Origin: Cellulomonas cellasea
GTDB lineage: Bacteria > Actinomycetota > Actinomycetes > Actinomycetales > Cellulomonadaceae
DNA: 64,000 nt
Assembly: GCF_006538745.1 (NCBI RefSeq)
Contig: NZ_BJLR01000009.1
Span: 186,001 to 250,000 of the forward strand
Direction: 5' to 3'
Numbering within the stretch: the first letter of the stretch is position 1; each line of letters opens with the position of its first letter. A program made the position numbers and the translations under genes. This document shows, piece by piece, positions 17,687 through 26,018 of this stretch. The notes under the pieces are model-generated. The model did not search any database. It was given only the letters and a program-made list of their open reading frames with translations, and had not been told where the DNA came from.

Positions 17687-17835
17687 CGGGAAGGTTCGGG
17701 TGGGCCGGCGACAGTCGGTTACCACTCGAAATGGCCAGGTTGCGGGTTCGAGTCCCGTCGCCACCCCTCGCGGTGGCGTAGCTCAATCGGCAGAGCAGGA
17801 CTCCGGCGTCATCACACGCCCACCCGAACCTCCCG
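17687..17835 (+). ncRNA. Y-RNA-like RNA 2 (YrlA type, tRNA-like module)
   Basis: Same design as RNA 1 with compensatory changes. The outer stem GGTTCGGGTGGGC (17693-17705) pairs with 17818-17830, and CGGGA/TCCCG extends it past one bulged A. The hairpin CCGGC-GACA-GTCGG precedes TTACC; GTCGG (17714-17718) can instead pair with CCGGC (17803-17807). The tRNA-like core has T arm GCGGG-TTCGAGT-CCCGT, acceptor-like helix CGCCACC/GGTGGCG (17759-17778, perfect 7 bp, six-base loop) and D arm GCTC-AATCGGCA-GAGC. The stem positions that differ from RNA 1 change on both strands, which is strong evidence for a real RNA. Confidence 0.85.
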
Positions 17836-17837
17836 AC

Positions 17838-17958
17838 GAGCGGGCCGAACGGTCCTCGGTCACCTGGTAGACGGCAGTACGGGTTCGACTCCCGGCCCCT
17901 CGGGGCACCTGCCCGGCGGCGCGAGCCGCCGTCCCGGGGACCACCCCCACGTCCGCTC
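17838..17958 (+). ncRNA. Y-RNA-like RNA 3 (diverged module)
   Basis: The shared Ro-stem elements are present: GAGCGGGC (17838-17845) pairs with GTCCGCTC (17951-17958, one G-U), CTCGG-TCACC stands for GTCGG-TTACC, and CCGGG then GACCACC match the downstream consensus. The T loop TTCGACT is kept, and a GCCCC/GGGGC hairpin takes the acceptor-like position. The D arm is replaced by a perfect 6-bp hairpin GGCGGC-GCGA-GCCGCC with a GNRA loop. It therefore looks like a Y RNA whose tRNA mimicry has partly decayed or changed. Confidence 0.7.
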
Positions 17959-17966
17959 ACCCACCA

Positions 17967-18069
17967 CGACGACGGTGGCGGGCCGGAGCGGGTCGGTTAT
18001 CCCTCTCACGGATGACCCCGGCACGCCGGGTCAGACCCGGCCCGCACACCACGCCCGCCACCGCCGTCG
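17967..18069 (+). ncRNA. Y-RNA-like RNA 4 in the rsr leader (no tRNA-like part)
   Basis: Outer stem CGGTGGCGGGC (17973-17983) pairs perfectly with 18053-18063, and CGACG/CGTCG extends it after a 1x1 mismatch. Inside, GGGTCGG pairs with CCGGCCC, followed by the conserved TTATCC. The tRNA-like module is missing; in its place are an ATCC/GGAT hairpin and a C-rich hairpin near 18014-18032. The structure ends 23 bases before the rsr start codon, so it may be either a separate RNA or the 5' untranslated region of rsr mRNA. Confidence 0.65.
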
Positions 18070-18092
18070 GCCACCGAGAAGAGGAACCACCC

Positions 18093-19709
18093 ATGGACGT
18101 CCTGCGCACGCTCGGCCTGCGGCGCACGCCGCAGAGCGAGCGCGCCGACCCCCGCCAGGTGCCCAACAGCGCCGGCGGCCACACCTTCGTGCTCGACGAC
18201 GCCGCACGCCTGCGCCGCTTCCTGACGCTCGGCGTCGACGGCGGCTCGTACTACGCCGCCCCGCGCGAGCTCGCCCGCGAGAACGCCGAGGTCGTCGGCC
18301 GGATGGCGCACGACGACCCGGAGACGCTCGTGCGGACGATCGTCGACGTGTCGACGCGCGGCGCGGCCCCGAAGCAGAACGCGGCGCTGTTCGCGCTCGC
18401 GTACGCGGCGTCGGTGCCGGAGTCGGCCCAGCTCGCGCTCGCGGCGCTGCCGCAGGTCGCGCGCACGGGCACGCACCTGTTCCTGTTCGCGGGCTACGTC
18501 GAGACGTTCCGCGGGTGGGGCCGGAGTCTGCGGCGCGCGGTGGGGTCCTGGTACACGGCGAAGGACGTCGACGCCCTGGCCTACCAGCTCGTCAAGTACC
18601 GGCAGCGCGAGGGCTGGTCGCACCGCGACCTGCTGCGCCTGGCGCACCCGCAGGCGGTCACGCCGGAGCTGCGGGCGACGTTCGAGTGGGTCGTGCGGGG
18701 CACGGTCGGCGAGGCGACGCCCGCGCTGGTCGAGGGGTTCGTCGCGGCGCAGTCGGCCACGGACGCCGCCGCGTGGGCCGCGCTGGTCCGCCGGCACCGG
18801 CTCTCGTGGGAGATGCTGCCCGACGCCGCGCTCGGCGAGACGGCGGTGTGGGACGCGCTGCTCGACGTGGGCGTGCCCCAGACGGCGCTCATGCGTCAGC
18901 TCCCGCGGCTGACCCGGCTCGGGATGCTGCCGGACCTCGGCGGGCGCACCGGCGAGGTCGTCGCGCAGCTCGTCGACCCCGACCGGCTGCGGAAGTCGCG
19001 GGTGCACCCCGTCAACGTGCTCGTCGCGCAGCGGACGTACGCGTCCGGGCGCTCGGCGCGCGGCGGCGGGGAGTGGACGCCGACGCAGGCGGTCGTCGAC
19101 GCGCTCGACACCGCGTTCTACCGCGCCTTCGGTGCGGTCGAGCCGTCGGGCACGCGGACGCTCCTCGCGGTCGACGTGTCCGGGTCGATGGGCGTGCCGA
19201 TCTCGGGCATGCCGGTCACCGCCCGGGAGGCCTCGGCGGCGCTCGCGCTCGTGCAGCTCGCGACGGAGCCGTCCGCCACGGCGGTCGGGTTCACGACGGC
19301 GGACGGGTCGGACGCGTCGTGGGGTCGCCGGGACTGGCACGACTCCGCGCTGCGCCCGCTCGCGATCTCGCCGCGGCAGCGCCTCGACGACGCCCTGCGC
19401 GTGGTCGACGCGATGCCGATGTCGGGCACCGACTGCGCGCTGCCGATGGTCTGGGCGCGCGAGCAGGGGCTCGAGGTCGACACGTTCGTCGTCTACACGG
19501 ACAACGAGACGTGGGCGGGAAAGGTGCACCCGCACCAGGCGCTCGCCGAGTACCGGCGCGCGTCGGGCATCCCGGCGAGGCTCGTCGTCGTCGGGATGAC
19601 GGCGACCGGGTTCTCGATCGCGGACCCGAGCGACCCGGGGATGCTCGACGTCGTCGGGTTCGACGGCGCGGTGCCCTCGCTCATCACGGAGTTCGCGCGT
19701 GGGCTCTGA
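18093..19709 (+). CDS. rsr: Ro60/TROVE-domain RNA-binding protein (Rsr)
   Basis: The ATG at 18093 follows AGAGGA by about 7 bases and gives 538 residues, the usual size of bacterial Ro60 proteins. Residues 1-350 are the helical-repeat TROVE ring (FLTLGVDGGSYYA, GAAPKQNAALFALAYAA, GWGRSLRRAVGSWYTAKDVD). The C-terminal part is a von Willebrand A domain with an intact metal site DVSGSMG (Asp361) and VVYTDNETWAG. Rsr binds misfolded or non-coding RNA in its ring and Y RNA on its outer surface; in other bacteria it works with exonucleases such as PNPase. Four Y-like RNAs lie directly upstream on the same strand. A small HTH gene overlaps its end. Confidence 0.95.
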   Translation: MDVLRTLGLRRTPQSERADPRQVPNSAGGHTFVLDDAARLRRFLTLGVDGGSYYAAPRELARENAEVVGRMAHDDPETLVRTIVDVSTRGAAPKQNAALFALAYAASVPESAQLALAALPQVARTGTHLFLFAGYVETFRGWGRSLRRAVGSWYTAKDVDALAYQLVKYRQREGWSHRDLLRLAHPQAVTPELRATFEWVVRGTVGEATPALVEGFVAAQSATDAAAWAALVRRHRLSWEMLPDAALGETAVWDALLDVGVPQTALMRQLPRLTRLGMLPDLGGRTGEVVAQLVDPDRLRKSRVHPVNVLVAQRTYASGRSARGGGEWTPTQAVVDALDTAFYRAFGAVEPSGTRTLLAVDVSGSMGVPISGMPVTAREASAALALVQLATEPSATAVGFTTADGSDASWGRRDWHDSALRPLAISPRQRLDDALRVVDAMPMSGTDCALPMVWAREQGLEVDTFVVYTDNETWAGKVHPHQALAEYRRASGIPARLVVVGMTATGFSIADPSDPGMLDVVGFDGAVPSLITEFARGL

Positions 19710-19998
19710 GGGACCGCACCCGCCCGCCAGGGCGGCCAGGGGCGGCACCGGTGACGGTGCCGCCCCTCGGCACGCCCGGGCAGCGGGCGCCTCGGACGCG
19801 CGGGCGAGCCGTGCGCGCGAGCTGCACCGCAAGGCCGCCGAGGCCGACGAGGTCGCCGCGCGCCACCGCGCCGAGCGCGACCGGCTGATCCTCCAGCTCC
19901 GCGCCGAGGACCCCGAGCGGTGGACCTACACCACGATCGCCGCGGTGCTGGGCTGCAGCCGGGAGCTCGTCGCGCTCATCGCGCGGCGCGGGCGATGA
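19699..19998 (+). CDS. Small coiled-coil/helix-turn-helix protein overlapping rsr
   Basis: A 99-residue protein starting with GTG 11 bases before the rsr stop, so its translation is likely coupled to rsr. Residues ~35-70 form a charged helix (RELHRKAAEADEVAARHRAERDRLI). The last 25 residues read WTYTTIAAVLGCSRELVALIARR, a helix-turn-helix of the sigma-region-4/resolvase type. DNA or RNA binding is possible. I do not recognise a family; its link to Ro60 is only positional. Confidence 0.65.
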   Translation: MGSEGPHPPARAARGGTGDGAAPRHARAAGASDARASRARELHRKAAEADEVAARHRAERDRLILQLRAEDPERWTYTTIAAVLGCSRELVALIARRGR

Positions 19999-20040
19999 CG
20001 CCCGGTCAGGCCGGCGTCGCAGCGTCGGCCACGGCCCCGG

Positions 20041-21081
20041 TCAGGCCAGCGTCGCGGTGTCGATCACGAAGCGGTAGCGCACGTCCGACGCGAGGACCCG
20101 CTCGTACGCCTCGTTGATCTGGTCGGCCGAGATGAGCTCGATGTCCGCGCCCAGGCCGTGCTCGGCGCAGAAGTCGAGCATCTCCTGCGTCTGGCGGATG
20201 CCGCCGATCATCGACCCGGCGTACGAGCGCCGGTTCGCCAGGAGCGAGAACACGTTGACGCTCATCGGCTCGGCGGGGGCGCCGACGTTGACGAGGGTCC
20301 CGTCGACCGCGAGCAGCCCGAGGTAGGCGTTGACGTCGATGCGCGCGCTGACGGTGTTGACGATGAGGTCGAACTCGCCGGCGAGGTCCTCGAACGTCGC
20401 CGCGTCGCTCGTCGCGTAGTAGCGGTCGGCACCGAGGCGCAGGCCGTCCTCCTGCTTCTTCAGCGACTGGGACAGCACGGTGACCTCGGCGCCCATGGCG
20501 TGCGCGAGCTTGACGGCCATGTGCCCGAGCCCGCCGAGGCCGACGACCGCGACCTTCGTGCCCGGGCCGGCACCCCAGTGCCGCAGCGGCGAGTACGTCG
20601 TGATGCCCGCGCACAGGAGCGGCGCGGCGGCGGCGAGGTCGATGCCCTCGGGCACGCTCAGCACGTAGTCCGCGTCGACGACGACGTGCGTCGAGTACCC
20701 GCCCTGGGTCACGGTGCCGTCGCGGTCGGTCGCACCGTACGTGCCGACCATGCCCTCGACGCAGTACTGCTCCTCGCCCTTGCGGCAGTTCACGCACGCG
20801 CCGCACGAGTTGACCATGCAGCCGACGCCGACGCGGTCGCCGACCCGGTGGCGCGTCACGTCGGCGCCGACCTCGGCGACGGTCCCGACGATCTCGTGGC
20901 CGGGGACGAGCGGGTACTGCTGCGGGCCCCAGTCGCCGCGGACGGTGTGGATGTCGGAGTGGCAGATGCCGGCGTACGCGACCTCGATGAGGACGTCGTT
21001 CGGTCCGACGGCCCGGCGCTCGATCGTCGTGGGCTCGAGCGGCTCGGAGGCGGCCGGGGCGGCGTAGGCGTGCACGCGCAT
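20041..21081 (-). CDS. Zinc-dependent NAD(P)-type alcohol dehydrogenase
   Basis: A 346-residue medium-chain dehydrogenase close to the YahK/AdhC group. The catalytic zinc ligands are in [16 protein letters not shown] and [12 protein letters not shown]; the structural zinc lobe is [15 protein letters not shown]; the nucleotide fold is [22 protein letters not shown]. All key residues are present. It would reduce aldehydes or oxidise alcohols in the cytosol. The start ATG at 21081 matches the family. The XRE regulator upstream on the same strand (21258-22151) is a plausible regulator, a common pairing. Confidence 0.9.
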   Translation of the reverse strand: MRVHAYAAPAASEPLEPTTIERRAVGPNDVLIEVAYAGICHSDIHTVRGDWGPQQYPLVPGHEIVGTVAEVGADVTRHRVGDRVGVGCMVNSCGACVNCRKGEEQYCVEGMVGTYGATDRDGTVTQGGYSTHVVVDADYVLSVPEGIDLAAAAPLLCAGITTYSPLRHWGAGPGTKVAVVGLGGLGHMAVKLAHAMGAEVTVLSQSLKKQEDGLRLGADRYYATSDAATFEDLAGEFDLIVNTVSARIDVNAYLGLLAVDGTLVNVGAPAEPMSVNVFSLLANRRSYAGSMIGGIRQTQEMLDFCAEHGLGADIELISADQINEAYERVLASDVRYRFVIDTATLA

Positions 21082-21257
21082 GGGTGTGTCCTTCGGTTCG
21101 GGTGGGGTTCGGGACGAGTCTTCATGACATCCCGGCGACCGGCCCGGCGGGAGTCCCTGCCGTGGGGTGTACTGCGAGGGCACCGTTCGCGGACCGACGC
21201 CGCGGCGCGCGACGCGGCGCACGCGTCCGTGGTCGACGCCGCGGCGTGGTCGGCGGC

Positions 21258-22151
21258 TCAGGTGTCCTGGCGCGCGTCGAGCCCGAGGCTCGCGAGCTGC
21301 TCGGTGCGCCCCCACGAGGCCAGCAGGCGCAGGCGCTCCGCCGAGGCGGACCCCGGCTCGGCCGTGTAGACGAGCATCACGTGCCCGGGCTCCGCGGTGA
21401 TCGCGAGCTCCTCGTAGGCGAGCACGAGCTCGCCCACCACCGGGTGCGTGAAGTGCTTGGTGCCCGCGCCGTGCGTCCGCACGTCGTGCGCCGCCCACAG
21501 CCGGCGGAACGTCTCGCTGCGGGTCGACAGCTCGCCGACGAGGTCCTGCAGGCCGCGGTCGTGCGGGTCGCGCCCCGCCTCGGAGCGCATGACGCCGACG
21601 CACATCTGCGCGAACAGGTCCCAGTCCGGGTAGAAGTCGCGCGACGCGGGGTCGAGGAACTGGAACCGCGCGAGGTTGGGGGTGCGCCCGCCGTCCCCGA
21701 TCACCGGGGAGTAGAAGGCTCGCCCGAGGGCGTTCGTCGCCAGCAGGTCCTGCCGGGGGTTGCGGACGAACGCCACGCCGTCGGTGATCGCGTCGAGCGC
21801 CCACTGCAGGCTCGTGCGCGTGCCGGCCTGCTTCGTGGGGCGCCGTCGCGGCCGTCCCGACGTCGGGATCCCGTCGGCGGTCCGGGCGAGGTCGAGCAGG
21901 TGGGCGCGCTCGGTGTCGTCGAGCTGGAGCGCGCGGGCGACCGCGTCGAGCACCGACGCCGACGCACCGGCGATCGCGCCGCGCTCGAGCTTCGCGTAGT
22001 ACTCGACGCTCACACCGGCCAGCGCCGCGACCTCCGTGCGCCGCAGCCCGGCGACCCGCCGGTTCCCGCCGCCCACGATCCCGGCCTGCTCCGGCGTCAC
22101 CTTCGCGCGCCGCGAGACGAGGAACTCGCGGACCTCGGATCGGTTGTCCAT
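21258..22151 (-). CDS. XRE-family regulator with MmyB-like ligand domain
   Basis: A 297-residue regulator. Residues ~5-75 form the helix-turn-helix of the actinobacterial MmyB type ([43 protein letters not shown]). The rest is the ligand-binding region with [20 protein letters not shown] and FYPDWD, which in relatives binds fatty-acyl-like ligands. Such regulators usually control a nearby oxidoreductase, and the alcohol dehydrogenase 176 bases downstream fits. The 71 bases to the divergent gene at 22223 contain its promoter region. Confidence 0.85.
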   Translation of the reverse strand: MDNRSEVREFLVSRRAKVTPEQAGIVGGGNRRVAGLRRTEVAALAGVSVEYYAKLERGAIAGASASVLDAVARALQLDDTERAHLLDLARTADGIPTSGRPRRRPTKQAGTRTSLQWALDAITDGVAFVRNPRQDLLATNALGRAFYSPVIGDGGRTPNLARFQFLDPASRDFYPDWDLFAQMCVGVMRSEAGRDPHDRGLQDLVGELSTRSETFRRLWAAHDVRTHGAGTKHFTHPVVGELVLAYEELAITAEPGHVMLVYTAEPGSASAERLRLLASWGRTEQLASLGLDARQDT

Positions 22152-22222
22152 GCGGTCAGGCTAGGTCGGGCCGTGCGGCGGAGGGAGACCCTGCGGGTAC
22201 ACCTCTCGCCTAGCCTCGTGCG

Positions 22223-23512
22223 GTGGACGACGACCGGGCCCTCGCCCTGCTGACCCGGCTGTACGCGCCCGAGAACCGCGTCTACCGGCAGGGCCGGCAC
22301 GAGGTGCGCATCCCGACCACGGCCGACGCAGGCGACCTCGCCGCCCTCGCGGCGCGCGGCCTGGCCCCGAACGCGTGCGTCACGCTCACGCACGACGAGG
22401 CGGTCACCGAGCTGCGGACCCGTGCCCGCGCGGTCGACGAGCACGCGGCGGCCGACGCCTTCGTGGCGAGCCTGGGCTCGGCGCCGGTGCGCTGGCGGGC
22501 GCTGCTGCCCGCGACGGTGCTCGGCTCGACGCTCCCCGGGCACGCGCACGACGGCCGCGCCGACCGGACGTGCGACGTCTGCTTCGTCGACCCCACAGTC
22601 ACGGTCGACACCACCGACGCGTGGCGCAGCCGTCGGACGAGCGGCTCGCCGCTGCCCGGCGACGTCGTGGGGTACGTGCTCGCGCTGCGGGACGCGCCCG
22701 CCCCGTGGCCCCGTCCGACCCCGCACGACGTGTGGACCCTGCACGAGGTGTTCCGCACCCTGCGGGAGCTGCCGCCGGGGACACGGCCCGGCGCGGCGGC
22801 GAAGGCCGTGCACCGGGAACGGCTCCTGCCGGGGCGACCGCAGCACGCGGTCACGTCGCTCCTGGAGGACCTCGCACTGCTCGGCGTGCTGCAGACCCCC
22901 GAGCACCCGGGGCTGCTGACCCGGTTCACGACGGCCCGCGAGCGCGACCGCCGTCCGTCGGTCCGGGTCGAGGTGTCCGCGCCGCTCGGGTTCTGGACCG
23001 CGGAGCACGGCGTCGACGCGGCCGTCGTCGAGCGGCTGTTCGGGCATCTCCCGGTCTCGTCGACCCGGCCCGCAGGAGCCCCTCCCGCGTCACCGTCGGT
23101 CCGGGCGCCGCGCACCGCCCGCGCCGAGCCGCTCGCCCCGCACCTGCGCGGCGACCCGGCGGCGGGCGACGTGTACGCAGTCGGCTGCCGCGAGGACGCC
23201 TGGGTGCTCGCGTACTGCCACGGCGTCGAGGAGCACGGCGGGCGCCGGTACGGGCGCGTCGAGTACCTCGACGGGGTGTTCGACGCCCGGCCCGGTGCCG
23301 ATGTGGTCGCCGGGCGGGGGTTTCGCGGGCGGCCCGACGGCCGGTGGCAGCAGCTCACGTCGCAGCTCTCGACGACCCCGCGCGTGCGGCGGCTCGCGCG
23401 CGACGTCCCCGCACCGCCCGACGACCGGCCCGCCCCGACGAGCACCCCGTTCGGCACGGGGGCGTCGCTGCGGCACATGGCGGACTGGTGCTTCCCGGAG
23501 CTCCGGGACTGA
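22223..23512 (+). CDS. Conserved hypothetical protein
   Basis: A 429-residue soluble protein starting at a GTG 6 bases after TAGCCT (22211-22216), so probably leaderless. I do not recognise it. Visible features are a helical start (ALALLTRLYAPENRVYRQG), a CDVCF motif in RADRTCDVCFVDPTV, which could bind a metal with other ligands, and a C-terminal half with GDVYAVGCREDAWVLAYCHG and RYGRVEYLDGVF. Repeated Arg/Pro linkers separate these parts. It has no signal peptide or membrane segment. No neighbour suggests a role. Confidence 0.65.
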   Translation: MDDDRALALLTRLYAPENRVYRQGRHEVRIPTTADAGDLAALAARGLAPNACVTLTHDEAVTELRTRARAVDEHAAADAFVASLGSAPVRWRALLPATVLGSTLPGHAHDGRADRTCDVCFVDPTVTVDTTDAWRSRRTSGSPLPGDVVGYVLALRDAPAPWPRPTPHDVWTLHEVFRTLRELPPGTRPGAAAKAVHRERLLPGRPQHAVTSLLEDLALLGVLQTPEHPGLLTRFTTARERDRRPSVRVEVSAPLGFWTAEHGVDAAVVERLFGHLPVSSTRPAGAPPASPSVRAPRTARAEPLAPHLRGDPAAGDVYAVGCREDAWVLAYCHGVEEHGGRRYGRVEYLDGVFDARPGADVVAGRGFRGRPDGRWQQLTSQLSTTPRVRRLARDVPAPPDDRPAPTSTPFGTGASLRHMADWCFPELRD

Positions 23513-23567
23513 CCGCGGTCGGGCAGGGCGCGGTGCGGCGCGATGCAGCGCAGCGCAGCGCAGCGGC

Positions 23568-24740
23568 TCAGCCGACCCGGGCGCCGACCTCCCGCAGCAC
23601 CGGCAGCGCACGCTCGAGCATGTCCGACGTCGCCGTGAGGCTGATCCGGAAGTGCTGCGGCCGACCGAACACCGTGCCCGGCAGGACGTGGACGCCGCGT
23701 TCGGCGAGCGCGGCGGTGAACGCGACCGCGTCCCCTCCGGGCGCCTCGCCCCAGAGGTAGAACGTCCCCTCGGGGACGGTGAGCACGTACCCGGCGTCCC
23801 GCAGCACCCCGACCGCCCGGTCGCGCCGGCCCTGCAGCGCGGCGACGTCGATCGACACCGTCTCCAGCGCAGGCACCGCGTACTGCATGAGCGCGTCGGG
23901 GAACCCCCAGCCGAGCGCGAGCTGCAGCGGCAGGATCGCGTCGCGCAGCTCGTCGCGCACCGCGGCCGGGATCAGCGGGGACAGCGCGAGGTAGCCGAGG
24001 CGCTGGCCCGGCGCGAGCAGGACCTTGCCGTAGGAGTAGTCGACGAGCGTCCACGGGTAGAGCTCGGCGGGGCTCGTGAAGCCGACGCCGTCGAACCGGA
24101 TGCGCCGGTAGGGCTCGTCGGACAGCAGCCAGATCCGCCGGCCGTGGCGCGCCGACGCCTCGTCGAGGACCATCGCCAGCTCCGCGAGGCGCTGGCGCCC
24201 GTAGACCCGGCCGGTCGGGTTCGCCGGGGAGTTCACGACGACGATCCGCGTGCGCGGGGTGATCGCCCGCGCGACGGCCTCGACGTCGAGGTCGAAGGTG
24301 CCCTCGGCGAGGGACGCCCGCACGGGGACCATGTCCGCCGCGCGCAGCATCGGGGCGTAGAACCAGCCGGGCTCGGGGACGACGACCTCGTCGCCCACGT
24401 CGGCGACGAGCCGGAACGCCAGCGCGATCGCGCCGAACGCGCCCTGCGTCATCGTGATGTCGGCCGCGGCGAAGTCGAGCCCGAGCTCGGCGCGCAGCCC
24501 CGCGGCGACCGCATCCTGGGCCGGTGCGAGGCTCGTCTTGTAGGCGAACCAGTCCTCGCTGCGCGGTTCGAGATTCGCCCGGATCGCGTCGACGAGCGCC
24601 GGCAGCGGCATCTCGTGCGGGTCCCCGAACGTGAGGTCGACGACGTCCGGCCGGCCGTCCATCGCGCGCAGCGACAGGAAGAACGAGGTGACGGGCTCGA
24701 TCGCGTCGCCTGCCGCTCGTGCCCGGTCCGAGAGCTCCAT
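23568..24740 (-). CDS. Class I/II pyridoxal-phosphate aminotransferase
   Basis: A 390-residue fold-type-I aminotransferase starting at the ATG at 24740. Motifs are LTFGDPHEMP, TQGAFGAIALAF, VVVPEPGWFYAPML, VVNSPANPTGRVY (cofactor contact), WLLSDEPYRRIRFDG, and SYGKVLLAPGQRLGY with the Schiff-base Lys; the ending FRISLTATSDMLERAL is typical. The fold is complete and should be active on amino acids; the substrate is uncertain (aspartate/aromatic or branched types are possible). It lies downstream of the frameshifted hemerythrin gene on the same strand, 266 bases away. Confidence 0.88.
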   Translation of the reverse strand: MELSDRARAAGDAIEPVTSFFLSLRAMDGRPDVVDLTFGDPHEMPLPALVDAIRANLEPRSEDWFAYKTSLAPAQDAVAAGLRAELGLDFAAADITMTQGAFGAIALAFRLVADVGDEVVVPEPGWFYAPMLRAADMVPVRASLAEGTFDLDVEAVARAITPRTRIVVVNSPANPTGRVYGRQRLAELAMVLDEASARHGRRIWLLSDEPYRRIRFDGVGFTSPAELYPWTLVDYSYGKVLLAPGQRLGYLALSPLIPAAVRDELRDAILPLQLALGWGFPDALMQYAVPALETVSIDVAALQGRRDRAVGVLRDAGYVLTVPEGTFYLWGEAPGGDAVAFTAALAERGVHVLPGTVFGRPQHFRISLTATSDMLERALPVLREVGARVG

Positions 24741-25006
24741 GCCGACCGCCTCCTCCGCAGGTTCCCGCGCCGTCGCGGTCGGACCATGATCGGCACCGGC
24801 TGCCGCGCGCGTCAGCGGATCGGTGCGTGCGCGACGGCGTCCCGCCCGAAGGGGAGGTACCGCGAGCCGGTCCCGAGACACCCCGCTCGGCCGGGTGCGG
24901 GCTGCGGTGGGCGTCACGTCACGGCGGCGGCGGCGACCGGTGCCGGCGCCGCGCCTGAGGGCGCACCTCACGGCGCCGACCGCGACAGCTGCGCGCGCTG
25001 GACCGC

Positions 25007-25691
25007 TCAGACCAGAGGCCCGAACACCTCGCTCGGCGTGACCGCGTCGTCGAGCACCCCGTCGAGCACGTCGAGCAGGCGGCGCTCCTCGTAGCGGAAG
25101 TGCGTCGTCATCACTGCCTCGACGCCGTCGAGGTGCCGCAGCTTCTCCTCGGTGCTCGCGCCGAGGCGGATCGCCTCCGAGAGCGCGCCGAGCAGGGTGC
25201 TCGATCATGTGGTGGTCCTGGACGAGCTGCGCGACGACGGGCGCGAGCTCGGGGTGCTGCTCGGTCAGGCGCGGGAAGAGCGCGGTGTCCTCGCTGCGGT
25301 GGTGACCGCTCAGCGCGGCGCAGAAGCCCCAGCAGTAGAGCAGCGGGTCGGTCGCGGGCGCGTTTGGGGCGCCGGGGGCGTCGGCGTCCTCGAGCTGGTC
25401 GCGCGCGAGGTCGAGGGCCGCGCGCAGGCGCGCGTGCACCTGGCGCATCTCGTCGGCCCACGCGCGGACGCGGGTTCCCGCGTGCGTCGCCGGGTCCGGG
25501 GCTGCGTCACGGCGGGGGTCGGGGCGGGGACTCGGTCGCGGGCTGGGGCTCGGTCGTGGGCTCGGACTCGGTCGAGGCGCGGGCGCGGGGCTCGGGCGGG
25601 CCCGGTCGGGGGGGTCGTGCACGATCTCGGTGATGGGGGGTCGTCCTTCACGGTCGGCGCCTCCATGCCTGACGCAGACCGCCACCGGCAC
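25007..25691 (-). pseudogene. Hemerythrin-like protein, frameshifted
   Basis: The first frame encodes a Pro/Arg/Ser-rich leader and then the hemerythrin helices EMRQVHARLRAALDLARDQL, CAALSGHHRSEDTALFPRL and LVQDHHMIEH. After HMIEH the frame changes: removing one G from GGG at 25195-25197 restores LLGALSEAIRLGASTEEKL and MTTHFRYEERRLLDVLDG, ending at 25007. All di-iron His and Glu ligands are present across the two frames, so the protein would be functional without the extra base. The start is uncertain (GTG at 25691, ATG at 25666 in another frame next to a C6 run, or GTG at 25622). The indel could be biological or a sequencing error. Hemerythrins bind oxygen or sense redox state. Confidence 0.75.
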
Positions 25692-26018
25692 GCGACGCTG
25701 GTCCGCGACCCTACCGTCCGCCCTCCCGCCGGTGAAGGCCCGCGGGGGCGCCCTCCGCGGGGACCGCCCTGCCCGTCACCGCCGACCCGTCACGGCCCGG
25801 AGGTTGCTCGCCACGGCACGCGGTTCACGCGCGGTGACCCTAGCCTCGGGAGTGGCGCAGGTCTCGCTCCTCCCGAGGCGTGCGGCACCCCGCGTTCGCC
25901 GTCCCGTCGGGTCCCGTTCACCGGCGCTCGTTACGGTCGGGCGCCGGTGGGCCGTCACGGTCGCGGCCCGCGCACGCCGCACGACCCCGTCGACCGCGAG
26001 GCAGGAGCCGTCCCCGTC

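Noticed and set aside
17460-17830. Circularly permuted tRNA genes, Gln-like and another, because T arm precedes D arm and both pair as in tRNA
   Set aside because: The acceptor helices are closed hairpins without discriminator and CCA room, the 'anticodon stems' continue into long conserved stems, unit 2 has no good anticodon stem, and a Ro60 gene follows. Y-RNA tRNA mimicry explains all of this.
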